Positions 21,077-30,991 are shown, numbered from the stretch's first letter. The stretch: 64,000 nt of DNA from Thermoleophilaceae bacterium (GCA_030446485.1 JAUJNF010000002.1:124001-188000), one strand, 5' to 3'. Notes: generated by a model from the sequence alone, not told the origin. A program made the numbers and translations.

Positions 21077-22147
21077 GTGGCTCCCGCGCCGATCAGGCCC
21101 CCGGCGGTGCGCGCCGGCGGCACGGTTGCCGTCGTCTCACCAGCCTTCCCGGCCGTCGCCCGCTATCCGCACCGGGTCGGGCGTGGGCGCGCCTACCTGG
21201 AGTCGCTCGGACTGCAGGTGAAGCTCATGCCGAACGCCGCCCTCGACGGCGGCTGGGCCGCCGGATCCGGTCGCGAGCGGGCCGCCGACATCAACGCGGC
21301 CTTTGCCGACGACGAGGTGGTCGCCGTGCTCTGCGCGCTCGGCGGCAACCACTCGAACCAGATCCTCCCCCACCTCGACTACGCCCTCATCCGCGCGCAC
21401 CCCAAGGTCTTCCACGGCTACTCCGACGTGACCGTGCTGCAGTGGGCGTTGCTGGCGCACGCCGGCCTGGGCAGCCTGTACGGGCCGATGCTCGCCTCCA
21501 GCCTGGCGGAGGCGCCCAGAGTGTCCCCCTACACCGACCGCTGGCTGCGCGCCGCCTGGTTCGGCGAGCAGCCCCTCGAGTTCGAGCCGGCGAGCGAGTG
21601 GACCGACGAGATCGTCGACTTTGACCTCGATCCGCCGCCGCGGCGCGAGCTGCGCCCGAACCCGGGGTGGTTGACCGTGCGGGAGGGAACGGCCGAGGGC
21701 CCGCTGCTCGGCGGCTGCCTCGAGATCATCGCCTGGCATCTCAAGGGCTCGAGCGCCTGGCTCGACCTGACCGGCGCGGTGCTCTTCCTCGAGACGGCGG
21801 GCACGGCGCCCACCCCCGACAACGTCGACTCCTGGCTCACCGACCTCGAGCAGCTCGGCGTCTTCGACGCGGTGGCCGGGCTCGTGTGGGGCCGGCCGGC
21901 CGGCGTCGGTCCCGAGCAGGTCGAGACCCTGTGGGACGTCGTCCGCGCGCGCACCGAGGCCGCCGCGCTACCGGTGCTCGTGAACGTCGACTTCGGGCAC
22001 AGCGATCCCATGCTCACCCTGCCCCAGGGCGCCAACGCACGGCTCGACGCGGGTGCCCAGACCTTCGAGGCCACCGAGGCAGCCGCCGGCCGGCCGCTCG
22101 ACCGACCGGCCGCGGGAGCCCGCTCAGGCCGGTTGCGGCTGCCGTGA
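21077..22147 (+). CDS. S66 family peptidase (LD-carboxypeptidase / MccF-like)
   Basis: 'VAVVSPAFPAVARYPHRVGRGRAYLESLG...LGGNHSNQILPHLDYALIRAHPKVFHGYSDVTVLQWAL...YGPML'. Confidence 0.9.
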   Translation: MAPAPIRPPAVRAGGTVAVVSPAFPAVARYPHRVGRGRAYLESLGLQVKLMPNAALDGGWAAGSGRERAADINAAFADDEVVAVLCALGGNHSNQILPHLDYALIRAHPKVFHGYSDVTVLQWALLAHAGLGSLYGPMLASSLAEAPRVSPYTDRWLRAAWFGEQPLEFEPASEWTDEIVDFDLDPPPRRELRPNPGWLTVREGTAEGPLLGGCLEIIAWHLKGSSAWLDLTGAVLFLETAGTAPTPDNVDSWLTDLEQLGVFDAVAGLVWGRPAGVGPEQVETLWDVVRARTEAAALPVLVNVDFGHSDPMLTLPQGANARLDAGAQTFEATEAAAGRPLDRPAAGARSGRLRLP

Positions 22148-22996
22148 GCCCTGGCCGAGGGCGCTCAACCCGATCCCGATGAAGATCGCGGCAGCGCCCA
22201 GCGTCTGCGCCGGGCCGAACGGGTCCTGGAACACGAGCGCTCCGGCCGCGGCACCCACGAGTGGCTCGAGGTTCACGAACGCCCCGGCCACCTCGACCGA
22301 CACGCGCGCCTGGCCGTAGGCGTAGAGCGCGAAGGGAAGGACCGAACCGACGAGGATCAGCCCGCCGAGCGCCCAGGCCTGCGTGGCGGTCGGCGCCGAC
22401 GCGCCGACGCCCTCGAAGAGGAGGGCGACCGGACTGACGACGATCGCCCCCGCGGCCATCTGCACCGCGGTGACCGCCACCGGGTCGCGCTCGGCGAGCA
22501 GTCGCGGCTGGGCAACGATGAACAGGGCCGACAGGGCACCCGAGGCCAGCATGAGCAGGTCACCGACGAGCGACGCCTCGCCGCCGGACCCCGCCACGAG
22601 GCCGACGCCGAGCAGCGCGGCGACGAAGCCGATCCACGCCGAGACCCCGGCGCTCGCCCGCCCCAGCACGAGCGCCGTGAGCGCCACCAGCACCGGGACG
22701 GCTCCGACGATCAGGGCCGCGTGGCTCACGCTCGTGCGCTCGATGCCCAGGTTCTGGACGGCGACCACGGCGCCGTAGAAGAGGGCGCCCCAGGCCATCA
22801 CCCGCGGCGCCATGGCTCCGCGTAGCGCGCGCCGGGCCACGAACGCCAGGATCGGCGCGGCGATCGCAAAGCGGGCCACGCCTAGCCAGAGGGGATCCAG
22901 CCAGCCGAGAGCCACCTTCGAGAGGGGGACGGTGAGCCCCCAGACGAGTCCGGCGGCGGTTAGCGCAAGCAGCGCACGGGTGCGGTTCCGATCCAT
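22124..22996 (-). CDS. EamA/DMT-family transporter
   Basis: Ten TM pattern; 'LVWGLTVPLSKVALGWLDPLWLGVARFAIAAPIL...NLEPLVGAAAGALVFQDPF'. Confidence 0.88.
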   Translation of the reverse strand: MDRNRTRALLALTAAGLVWGLTVPLSKVALGWLDPLWLGVARFAIAAPILAFVARRALRGAMAPRVMAWGALFYGAVVAVQNLGIERTSVSHAALIVGAVPVLVALTALVLGRASAGVSAWIGFVAALLGVGLVAGSGGEASLVGDLLMLASGALSALFIVAQPRLLAERDPVAVTAVQMAAGAIVVSPVALLFEGVGASAPTATQAWALGGLILVGSVLPFALYAYGQARVSVEVAGAFVNLEPLVGAAAGALVFQDPFGPAQTLGAAAIFIGIGLSALGQGSRQPQPA

Positions 22997-23050
22997 CTGG
23001 CGATGATCGGTCGCACCGCGCCTTTTCCCAAACGAGATTGCGCGGCTACG

Positions 23051-23081
23051 CCATAGTACGCAATAATATTTCGTACTATGG
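23051..23081. promoter_or_regulatory. Perfect inverted repeat, probable operator of the Lrp/AsnC gene
   Basis: CCATAGTACG-N11-CGTACTATGG, overlapping the ATG at 23078 and lying between divergent genes. Confidence 0.75.
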
Positions 23082-23551
23082 CCCTCAAGCTAGACGAAAT
23101 TGATCGCGTGCTGCTCCGCGAGCTCGAACGGGACGCCGATCGCCCGAACGTCGAGCTGGCGCGGGTCATCGGCCTCTCCCCCGCCGCCACGCTCAACCGC
23201 GTGCGGCGCCTGAAGGACGGAGGAGCGATCACCGCGGTACGGGCGATCGTCGATCCCGACACCGTCGGCTACCCGCTGCAGGTGTACGTGGCCGCCACCC
23301 TCTCCCAGCACGACGAGCGCTCGCACCAGCGCTTCGAGGCCGCCGTCAGGCGGCTCCCCCAGGTGCTCACCGCCGACTGGGTGACCGGCGAGACCGACGC
23401 CCTCCTGCGCGTGGTGGCGCGCGACGTGGAGGAGCTTCAGAAGGTGCTGAACCTCCTGGCCCGCGCCGGGGCGGCGCGGGTGCTCACCCTGCTGCGACTC
23501 GAGGAGATGAAGGCCCGCGCGCCGATGCCGGCGCCGGCGCGCGCGGAATGA
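23078..23551 (+). CDS. Lrp/AsnC-family transcriptional regulator
   Basis: 'LDEIDRVLLRELERDADRPNVELARVIGLSPAATLNRVRRLKDGGAI...VTGETDALLRVVARDVEELQ'. Confidence 0.92.
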   Translation: MALKLDEIDRVLLRELERDADRPNVELARVIGLSPAATLNRVRRLKDGGAITAVRAIVDPDTVGYPLQVYVAATLSQHDERSHQRFEAAVRRLPQVLTADWVTGETDALLRVVARDVEELQKVLNLLARAGAARVLTLLRLEEMKARAPMPAPARAE

Positions 23552-24094
23552 CGACTCAGGTCAGTAGGCGCGCCCTTCACGTGGCGCACCGCGGGCAGAG
23601 GCCGCTGCCCCACAGCGCACCCCAGCCGTCGCCCGACCCGCACGTCGGTCGGCGCGTAGCTGCCGCCCCGCCCTACGCATCTCGCGCGGGGTCAGGGTGC
23701 CGCACAAGCTCACGGAGTAGCCGCCCTCCGCCCGGCGATAGAGCAAACACACCGATGCGCTCACCCACAGGCGCTTCGAAGCCGCATTGAGCCCCGCTCG
23801 CAGAAGTCCGGGCCTTGACCATCCGCGGCAGCCTGCCCTTCTCCGACCGGCCGAGCCGGCGGAACGTGATCACCACCTCGTCGTCGAACTGGTCCTCCGA
23901 CTCGCCAGGTTCGGTCCGCCGCCGCATCGTGGGCCACTACTGCCCGAGCCGGGTAGACCCGTTCTACTTCAGGCTCCGCCCCGACCGGCGGGCCACCCGA
24001 TCGTGCGACGGCGGCCTCTACGCGAGCCAGCACTACGCGATCGAGGGCTAGCGGGACAACAAGCGACTGATCCGAAGGCGAACGGAGATGGACG

Positions 24095-24586
24095 ATGTAC
24101 GAGACGGATGACGATCTGCGGTCTCTGCAAGAGGTGCTCGACACGAGCTACGCGCGCGCCGGGTCGCACCTGCGCTCCATCTGGGGAGAGGAGACCCGGC
24201 TGGGCGCCGCGGAGCTCAACGCGGAGCTCCAGGGCGTGCAGGTGCTCGACCTCGCCACCGTCACGCCGCGGGGTGAGCCACGGGTTGCACCGGTCGACGG
24301 CCTCTTCTTCCGTGGCCACCTCTGGTTCGGCTCGGCCGATAGCTCGCAACGGTTCCGGAACATCCGCGCCAACCCGGCGGTGAGCGCCGCGATCACGCGT
24401 GGGCTCGAGACGTTCCTCGTGATCGTGCACGGCCGGGCGATCGAGACCGACCCTCGCGGCCCCGAGGCCGGTGGGTTCGCCGCGTACCCCCGCGAGGTCT
24501 ACGACTTCGATTGGGACGCTTGGCATTCAGATGCTCCGTACGCGCGGATCGAGGCGCGGACCCTGCTGGCGTTCAAGCGGCGGTAG
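24095..24586 (+). CDS. Pyridoxamine 5'-phosphate oxidase-family protein
   Basis: 'VLDLATVTPRGEPRVAPVDGLFFRGHLWFGSADSSQRFRNIRANPAVSAAI'. Confidence 0.85.
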   Translation: MYETDDDLRSLQEVLDTSYARAGSHLRSIWGEETRLGAAELNAELQGVQVLDLATVTPRGEPRVAPVDGLFFRGHLWFGSADSSQRFRNIRANPAVSAAITRGLETFLVIVHGRAIETDPRGPEAGGFAAYPREVYDFDWDAWHSDAPYARIEARTLLAFKRR

Positions 24587-24614
24587 TGCGGGGGGCGGCC
24601 GGTAGCACGCCCGA

Positions 24615-26375
24615 TCAGATGCCGGCGGGCGGCTGCACCGTCTCGACATCCGGCTCTGATTCGATCTGGCGTTCCAGGACGGCGAGAAAGGCGTCCACCA
24701 CCCGCGGCTCGAACTGCGTTCCGGAGCACGAGCGCAGTTGCTCACGCGCCGCGTCCGCGCCGATCGACTTCCGGTATACGCGATCGCTGGTCATCGCCTC
24801 GTAGGCGTCGGCCACCGCGAGGACCTTCGCCTCCAGCGGGATCTCGTCCGCGGCGATGCCGCGCGGATAGCCACGGCCGTCGGGTCGCTCGTGGTGAGCG
24901 TAGATCCAGCGCTTGATGTCTTCGAGGCCCGAGCCGCCGAGGATCCGGGCACCGATCTCCGGGTGCTGGCGCATCTGATCGAACTCCTCGGCGGTGAGGG
25001 AGGTGGGCTTGCGCAAGATGGCGTCGGGCACACCGATCTTCCCGATGTCGTGTAGCACTCCGGCGAGTCGGAGGCGCTCGGTACGTTCGCCACTCAGACC
25101 GAGCTCGCACGCCATGTGCTCGCAGTACCGGCCGACCGTCTGCGAGTGTCTCGCGGTGCCGGTGTCGCGTACGTCGAGTGCCTCGGCGAGATTGAGCACT
25201 GTGACCAGGTGCGCCTGCGCATGGCTCTGCTGATCGGCGCGCCCGGCGGCGAGGATGCCCGCGATCTCCTCGCTGTGCAGGACGCTGCGGTCGCGACCGA
25301 GGGTCTTGGCCGCGTACAGCGCATCGTCCGCCGCACGTACCAGTTGGTCGTCGGTTACACCGTGGTCCGGGAATGTGACCACGCCGAAGCTCATCGTGAG
25401 CGGAACGGGCTGCGCGGCAAACACGTCGGCCAAGCGCATGCGGATCCGCTCGGCGACGGCGTAGGCCCCCTCTTGGCCGGTCTCCGGGAGGACGAGCGCA
25501 AACTCTTCCCCGCCGATTCGCGCGGCCACGTCGATCTGCTCCCTGTTCGCCTCGAGCAGGCGGGCGATCGTGACCAGCGCGCGATCGCCCGCGTGGTGGC
25601 CGAGGCGGTCGTTGAGGTCCTTGAAGAAGTCGCAGTCGCCGAGCAGCAGGCTGAACGTGCCGCCCGTCCGGCGGGACCGCGCGAGCTCCGTCTCCACGAC
25701 GCGATGAAACCCCCGCCGGTTGAGCAATCCGGTCAGGGGATCCGTGCTGGCAGCGTCGGTGAGCTCGCGAATCAGCCGACCCACGCGTTCGCGCAGCAGC
25801 ACGATGAAGGCCCCCGCGACGGCCACCGTGCCGGTGATGAGCACTACCGCGGGAACGTCATCGTTTCCCTGGGGACCAGAGGAAGGCTCGCCCCACACGC
25901 GGAATCCGAGCACCACTGCCACGTAGTTGACGATCGCGAACGACGCAAGCAACGCCGCCTCTCGGCGCGACAGGAAGTAGAAGGCGTAGAAAGCCACCCA
26001 GAGGTAGAAGAGGAGGTAGCCGCTCGTGCTGACGCCGCTGAACACGATCACGGCGGACGTGAGCATCGTCGCGGCGAACGGACCGGCGGTCGTCAACCAG
26101 CCGGGGACTCGCCGACGCAGCAGGAAGAGCATCACCGCGCCGATCAGCGAGGCCACCTGGATGGAGACCATTCCCGCCTCGTTGAAGCTGGCCGGGTGCG
26201 GAAGGACCACGCCGAGCAGCCCGACCACTCCAGCGCTGGCGAAGAGGTAGGCCTGCGCACGCGCGGCCACCTCGGGCGTGAGCGAGCGGACGGCCAGCGC
26301 GTTCTCGCGGAGGCTAGGGGCAGGCCGGGTCGGGCCGACGTTCCGGAGCTGTTCGTGGGCCTCGGCGAGGTCCAT
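24615..26375 (-). CDS. Membrane-anchored GGDEF + HD-GYP protein
   Basis: GGDEF domain 'DPLTGLLNRRGFHRVVE...ARIGGEEFALVLPET' and HD-GYP 'LHDIGKIGVPDAIL...HHERPDGRGYPRG'. Confidence 0.93.
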   Translation of the reverse strand: MDLAEAHEQLRNVGPTRPAPSLRENALAVRSLTPEVAARAQAYLFASAGVVGLLGVVLPHPASFNEAGMVSIQVASLIGAVMLFLLRRRVPGWLTTAGPFAATMLTSAVIVFSGVSTSGYLLFYLWVAFYAFYFLSRREAALLASFAIVNYVAVVLGFRVWGEPSSGPQGNDDVPAVVLITGTVAVAGAFIVLLRERVGRLIRELTDAASTDPLTGLLNRRGFHRVVETELARSRRTGGTFSLLLGDCDFFKDLNDRLGHHAGDRALVTIARLLEANREQIDVAARIGGEEFALVLPETGQEGAYAVAERIRMRLADVFAAQPVPLTMSFGVVTFPDHGVTDDQLVRAADDALYAAKTLGRDRSVLHSEEIAGILAAGRADQQSHAQAHLVTVLNLAEALDVRDTGTARHSQTVGRYCEHMACELGLSGERTERLRLAGVLHDIGKIGVPDAILRKPTSLTAEEFDQMRQHPEIGARILGGSGLEDIKRWIYAHHERPDGRGYPRGIAADEIPLEAKVLAVADAYEAMTSDRVYRKSIGADAAREQLRSCSGTQFEPRVVDAFLAVLERQIESEPDVETVQPPAGI

Positions 26376-26585
26376 GGTGCCTTATCGGTTTTCCAGCCGT
26401 TTCTCCTTATGCCGGCGTAGGACACTCGTACGTTCGTCCACGCTGGCGGGGCCGGCCTACAGCTCTGCGCCGGGTGCGGCCGACCACCCGAGGGTGACCC
26501 CGTTTCCGCAGCACTCGTTCGATCTCGTCCTGGCCTCGGCCCTGGCGGGCGCGAGGCGCGCCCTGCGGCGGCTCGGCGGCAGGCG

Positions 26586-27890
26586 CTAAGCCAGGCGTCG
26601 CTCGACCACCACCCTCGCCCCCTCCGAGGGCGAGAGCGTGAAGGCCCGCCGGACGATGCGCTCGTCGCGTCGCTGGGCGGGGCGTAGCTCGACACGCGAC
26701 AGCACCACCTGCATGACCGCTCTCATCTCCGCGAGCGCAAAGCCCGCGCCCAGGCAGCGCCGTACCCCCCCGCCGAAGGGAATCCAGGTGTAGGGCGCAG
26801 ACGTCGTGCCGAGGAAGCGCTCGGGGCGGAACGCCTCCGGCGCTTCGTAGAGGTCGGGCTTTCGGTGCAGCAGGAAGATGCACGGCATGAGCACCGTGCC
26901 GGCGGGGTAGTGGCGGTCGCCGAGCGAGAACGGCACCGCAAGCTTGCGAGCGGTGATGGGCACCACCGGCCGCAGGCGGAGGCTCTCCTTGATCGCGGCG
27001 TCGAGGTAGGACGTCTCGCCATGGGCGAGCTCGGCGCGGAGCCGCATCATCACGTCCGGATGGCGAAGGATGCGCTCGAAGGCCCAGGCCAGAGCAGTGG
27101 CCGTGGTCTCGTGGCCCGCGACGAGCATGGTGAGCAGCTGGTCTCGGAGCTCGCGGTCGGTCATCGGCTCGCCGCCCTCGTCCTCGGCGTCCAGGAGCAG
27201 GGACAGGACATCGCCAGGGCGATCGGACTGCTCACGGCGCCGGGCGATCTCCGCGTACAGGGCGCGATCGACCTCCTTCGTGCAGCTCATGAGCTTGCCC
27301 CATGGAGAACGCCCGCCGAGCTCGTGGCGGAGTTGAGGGAGCGTCGTTGCCAGTGTCGTGTTGAGCTCGAGCAGCCGCGCCAGGAGCACGCGGAGCTCGT
27401 CCCGCCGGGGGCCCGGCTGCAGGCCGAACACGGCGCCGAGGATCACGTTCAGCGTCATCGACTGCATCCGCGGCTGGAGGGTGAAGGGCGCGCCGACAGG
27501 CCAGGAGGCCACGTCGTCCTCCGCTGCGGCCAGCATGGCCGCGGTGTGCTGGGCCACGCGCTCGCCGTGGAACGGCGGCAGGAGCAACTTGCGCTGCTGC
27601 AGGTGCTCATCGCCGTCGATCACCAGCAACGACTTGCGCCCGAGCACGCGCCGGAAGAGCCCGTTGATATCGCCCATGTTCATGTCCTGGGGCGAGCCCT
27701 GGAAGACGGCCCTCACCGCGTCGGGCTCGGTGAGGAAGACCACGTCCGCCCTGGGCCCTAGCCGCACCGTGAAGGCGCTGCCGTAGCGGTCCCTGCAGCG
27801 GCGCATGAACCGTTCCGGATTGGTGATCCACTCCAGCGTCTGGACGAACGCGGGTCGGCGGGGGCCGGGAGGAAGGGTGGTCTGCGTCAT
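26586..27890 (-). CDS. Cytochrome P450
   Basis: 'LLTMLVAGHETTATALAWAFERIL' (I-helix), 'ESLRLRP', 'FRPERFLG', heme loop 'WIPFGGGVRRCLGAGFALAEM'. Confidence 0.95.
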   Translation of the reverse strand: MTQTTLPPGPRRPAFVQTLEWITNPERFMRRCRDRYGSAFTVRLGPRADVVFLTEPDAVRAVFQGSPQDMNMGDINGLFRRVLGRKSLLVIDGDEHLQQRKLLLPPFHGERVAQHTAAMLAAAEDDVASWPVGAPFTLQPRMQSMTLNVILGAVFGLQPGPRRDELRVLLARLLELNTTLATTLPQLRHELGGRSPWGKLMSCTKEVDRALYAEIARRREQSDRPGDVLSLLLDAEDEGGEPMTDRELRDQLLTMLVAGHETTATALAWAFERILRHPDVMMRLRAELAHGETSYLDAAIKESLRLRPVVPITARKLAVPFSLGDRHYPAGTVLMPCIFLLHRKPDLYEAPEAFRPERFLGTTSAPYTWIPFGGGVRRCLGAGFALAEMRAVMQVVLSRVELRPAQRRDERIVRRAFTLSPSEGARVVVERRLA

Positions 27891-28052
27891 GGAGGGGGGT
27901 GCGACCCGGTTCGTGGCGGGTGCGGCCCGGCCAGACCGAGCCCGCCGTGCGAGGCCCGGGCGATCGCGGATGCACCCTAGCCCGCCTACCGGCCCTGATA
28001 CTCCGCCGGGTGCGGGGTTGTATGCACGGCGTATGCTAACGTTGCAAAGCGT

Positions 28053-28286
28053 ATGGGTGTTCTTGTCCAGGTTCGTGACGTGCCGGAGCATGTCCACCGC
28101 ACGCTGAAGGCCCGAGCGGCGGCGTCAGGCCTGTCCCTCTCGGAGTACCTGCGCGGCGTCCTCGGCCGCACCGCCTCCCGGCCCACCCCTGCGGAGCTCT
28201 CGGCGCGCATCGACGCCCGCGGCACTGCGGAGCTTGGAGAACCGAGCGAGGTCGCAGTCCGGGCCGTTCGCGACTCCGGCGAGTGA
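28053..28286 (+). CDS. RHH-type (FitA/VapB-like) antitoxin, copy A
   Basis: 'VQVRDVPEHVHRTLKARAAASGLSLSEYLRGVLG' RHH signature; stop overlaps start of PIN gene. Confidence 0.85.
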   Translation: MGVLVQVRDVPEHVHRTLKARAAASGLSLSEYLRGVLGRTASRPTPAELSARIDARGTAELGEPSEVAVRAVRDSGE

Positions 28287-28680
28287 CCGTCATCGACACC
28301 TCGGGCGTGGTCGATTTCCTGCTTGGCGCCGGGGTGGCCGCGGACGTCGAGGCGCTCATGGTCCGGGAGGGCGAGCTGGTAGCCCCGGATCTGCTCGTCT
28401 TCGAGGTGCTCGCCGTAATCCGCCGTCAGACCCTTCGCGGACGGCTCGGCGCGGCCCGCGCCGCCGGGGCCGTGCAGGACCTCGGCGACGTGCCGATCGA
28501 GCTCGTGCCCTCACTCCCCCTGCGCGGCCGGCGTGGGAGCTGCGCAACAACCTGACGGTGGCCGACGCGCTGTTCGTGGCCCTCGCCGAACAACTCGGAG
28601 AGCCGCTGGCCACCAAGGACTCGGCCTTGGCGGCCGCAGCCGCGAAACACGCTGCGGTCGAGGTGGTACTGCTCCCGAGC
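28185..28680 (+). repeat. Direct repeat copy A (antitoxin C-terminus + PIN gene)
   Basis: About 496 bp aligned by eye to 32699-33194 with one mismatch (ggcactg vs ggaactg). Confidence 0.92.
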
Positions 28681-28689
28681 ACGCTTTGA
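28283..28689 (+). pseudogene. VapC-like PIN-domain toxin, copy A; -1-type frameshift at a C5 run near 28514-28518
   Basis: 'MTVIDTSGVVDFLLGAG...VAPDLLVFEVLAVIRR' then, in the next frame, 'ARPAWELRNNLTVADALFVALAEQLGEPLATKDSAL'. Confidence 0.8.
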
Positions 28690-28710
28690 AGGTGAGAAGG
28701 CCGGCGGGCG

Positions 28711-28847
28711 CGTTCGAGTCGTGTGGTAGTAACCCCGGCTCCATGAACGGCCTGCAGCGACAGACGGGCCATGCGGGCCAACCGCGACGCCTTCGACCAC
28801 TGGCGGATCGTGCCGCGGATGCTGCGCGACGTCTCGCGGCGCGACAC
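28711..28847 (+). pseudogene. 5' remnant of an alpha-hydroxy-acid oxidase gene, with internal deletion
   Basis: Matches 29671-29726 (upstream region + 'atgaacggcctgcagcgacagacgg') joined to sequence like 29862-29940 ('ccatgcgggccaaccgcgacgccttcgacc...'). Confidence 0.75.
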
Positions 28848-29000
28848 GCGGAGCCGCGCAGCAACACCGCGGCAGCGGCCTCGAGCGCAACGGTCGGCTC
28901 GCTGTCGCCGCGGGCGTCGCGGGGTCCTCCGCGGGGGGCCACTCCGCTAGGGGCTGGTGAAGCGGGCTCGCCTCCGGCTCGCTCGGTACCGTGTGGCTCA

Positions 29001-29267
29001 ATGAGCAGCCAGCGAGTGCCCGGTGGGGTGGTGCACGAATTGCCCGCAGACCTGCGCAAGGCGCTGATCGCCAACACCACGTCACTCGGCGCGTGGAAGG
29101 ACATCACGCCCTTGGCCCGGAACGAGTTCATTTGCTGGGTCGAAGATGCCAAGCAGCAGCTGACCCGAGAGCGTAGGATTCGCCGGACCCAGGAGGAGCT
29201 CGAGGAAGGCCAGCGCCGGCCCTGCTGCTGGCCTGGGTGCAAGCACCGCGAACGCACCGGCAGGTAG
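29001..29267 (+). CDS. YdeI/OmpD-associated-like protein (OmdA domain)
   Basis: 'VHELPADLRKALIANTTSLGAWKDITPLARNEFICWVEDAKQQLTRERRIRRTQEELEEGQRRPCCW'. Confidence 0.75.
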   Translation: MSSQRVPGGVVHELPADLRKALIANTTSLGAWKDITPLARNEFICWVEDAKQQLTRERRIRRTQEELEEGQRRPCCWPGCKHRERTGR

Positions 29268-29623
29268 CGGCCGGCGCAAGAGGCGACCATCACCTAGCCC
29301 GGCAGGAGGCGCGGCGGATCGGAAAACTTCTGGCCAATTTCAGAGTCGACGACCGTGGCGGGCTGTCGCCCGCCAAGAAGCTAATCAATGACGACAGCCC
29401 CAGCGACGGTTTCACCAAGCTGTGGGAGCTGAAGCGGCTCGATCTGACCGTTGAGGCGGTCGCGCGGCGTCCGCCGTACAGCGCTCTGTTCTCCCCCGCC
29501 GAGCGGACCAAGGCCCGCAAGCGGCTTGAGGACTACGGCTATCGGCTCGAGACGTTGTGGGCGTACCGAGAGCTGTTGCGAGTCGAGCCCGGGTCTCAAG
29601 GCATTCGCGCGCGAGCAGGATAG
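29237..29623 (+). CDS. Hypothetical protein (start uncertain)
   Basis: Open frame 'RRIGKLLANFRVDDRGGLSPAKKLINDDSPSDGFTKLWELKRLDLTVEAVARRPPYSALFSPAERTKARKRLEDYGYRLETLWAYRELL'. Confidence 0.5.
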   Translation: MQAPRTHRQVAAGARGDHHLARQEARRIGKLLANFRVDDRGGLSPAKKLINDDSPSDGFTKLWELKRLDLTVEAVARRPPYSALFSPAERTKARKRLEDYGYRLETLWAYRELLRVEPGSQGIRARAG

Positions 29624-29701
29624 GCGGCGTCGGGCCCCGGAAGCCGACGCTGGGCGGGCCGGGCGGAACACATTCGAGGGGTGTGGTAGGAACCCGGGTC
29701 C

Positions 29702-30991
29702 ATGAACGGTCTGCAGCGACAGACGGCGATCTACCTGCAAGGCGTGAGCGGCCGCCGGTCGCCCGTGTCCACCGACGCTACCCGGCTCGAGGGCCACGCG
29801 CGCAGGCACATGTCGGCCGAGGCGTTCGCCTACATCGCCGGCGGGGCGGGCACCGGCCGGACCATGCGGGCCAACCGCGACGCCTTCGACCGCTGGCAAA
29901 TCGTGCCGCGCATGCTGCGCGATGTCTCCCGCCGCGACACGAGCGTCGAGCTCTTCGGTCGGCGGCTGCCCTCGCCGTTCCTCCTGGCCCCGATCGGCGT
30001 GCTCGAGATGGTGGACCGCCAGGCGGATCTCGCGGTGGCTCGCGCCGCCCGCGAGGAGGGGATCCCGATGGTCTTCTCCAACCAGGCGTCGCGACCGATG
30101 GAGGCCTGCGCCCAGGCCCTGCGCCAGAGCCCCCACTGGTTCCAGCTCTACTGGAGCACCTCGAACGCGCTCGTGGAGAGCTTCGTGTCGCGCGCGGAGC
30201 GCTGCGGCTCCGAGGCGATCGTGGTCACGCTCGACACGACGATGCTCGGCTGGCGCACCCGCGACCTCGATCTCGCCTACCTGCCGTTCCTACGCGGCAA
30301 GGGGATCGCGCAGTACACGAGCGACCCGGTGTTCCAGCACCTGCTCACCGAGGATTCCGCAAGCGCAGCGACCCCCGAGCCCCGGCCGACGCTCGCCGCG
30401 CTGCGTACGCTCGTGGAGCTCACACGCGCCTACCCCGACCGCTTCTGGCCCGCCCTGCGCTCCGGCCGCGCGCGCGCCGCGGTGCAGCGCTTCGTCCAGA
30501 TCTACTCGCGCCCGTCGCTCACCTGGGACGACCTGCCGTTCCTGCGCGAGCGCACGAAGCTGCCGATCGTGCTGAAGGGCATCCTCCATGCCGACGACGC
30601 CGCCCGAGCCGTCGACGCCGGCATGGACGGCGTCTGGATCTCGAACCACGGCGGACGGCAGGTGGACGGCGCGATCGGCACCCTCGACGCGCTCCCGGGC
30701 ATCGCCTCAGCCGTCGGCGGGCAGGTGCCGATCCTGCTCGACAGCGGCATCCGAGGCGGCGCCGACGCCTTCAAGGCACTCGCCCTCGGCGCCACCGCGG
30801 TGTGCATCGGCCGCCCGTACGCCTACGGCCTGGCCATCGCCGGGCAGGCCGGCGTGCGGGACGTGATCCAGAACTTCCGGGCCGACTTCGACCTGACCAT
30901 GGGGCTGGCGGGCTGCGCCTCGGTCGAGGAGATCGACGAGGATGCGCTCAGGGAGGTGCCGGGCGGGGCTCGGGCGACGGCCGACGATTAG
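29702..30991 (+). CDS. FMN-dependent alpha-hydroxy-acid oxidizing protein (lactate 2-monooxygenase-like)
   Basis: 'YIAGGAGTGRTMRANRDAFDRW...PFLLAPIGVLEMVDRQADLAVARAAREEGIPMVFSNQAS...VWISNHGGRQVDGAIGTLDALPGI...LDSGIRGGADAFKALALGATAVCIGRPYAYGLA'. Confidence 0.93.
   Translation: MNGLQRQTAIYLQGVSGRRSPVSTDATRLEGHARRHMSAEAFAYIAGGAGTGRTMRANRDAFDRWQIVPRMLRDVSRRDTSVELFGRRLPSPFLLAPIGVLEMVDRQADLAVARAAREEGIPMVFSNQASRPMEACAQALRQSPHWFQLYWSTSNALVESFVSRAERCGSEAIVVTLDTTMLGWRTRDLDLAYLPFLRGKGIAQYTSDPVFQHLLTEDSASAATPEPRPTLAALRTLVELTRAYPDRFWPALRSGRARAAVQRFVQIYSRPSLTWDDLPFLRERTKLPIVLKGILHADDAARAVDAGMDGVWISNHGGRQVDGAIGTLDALPGIASAVGGQVPILLDSGIRGGADAFKALALGATAVCIGRPYAYGLAIAGQAGVRDVIQNFRADFDLTMGLAGCASVEEIDEDALREVPGGARATADD

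Noticed and set aside
25116-26420. 434-aa ORF on + strand
   Set aside because: Antisense to the GGDEF/HD-GYP gene; no recognisable domain.
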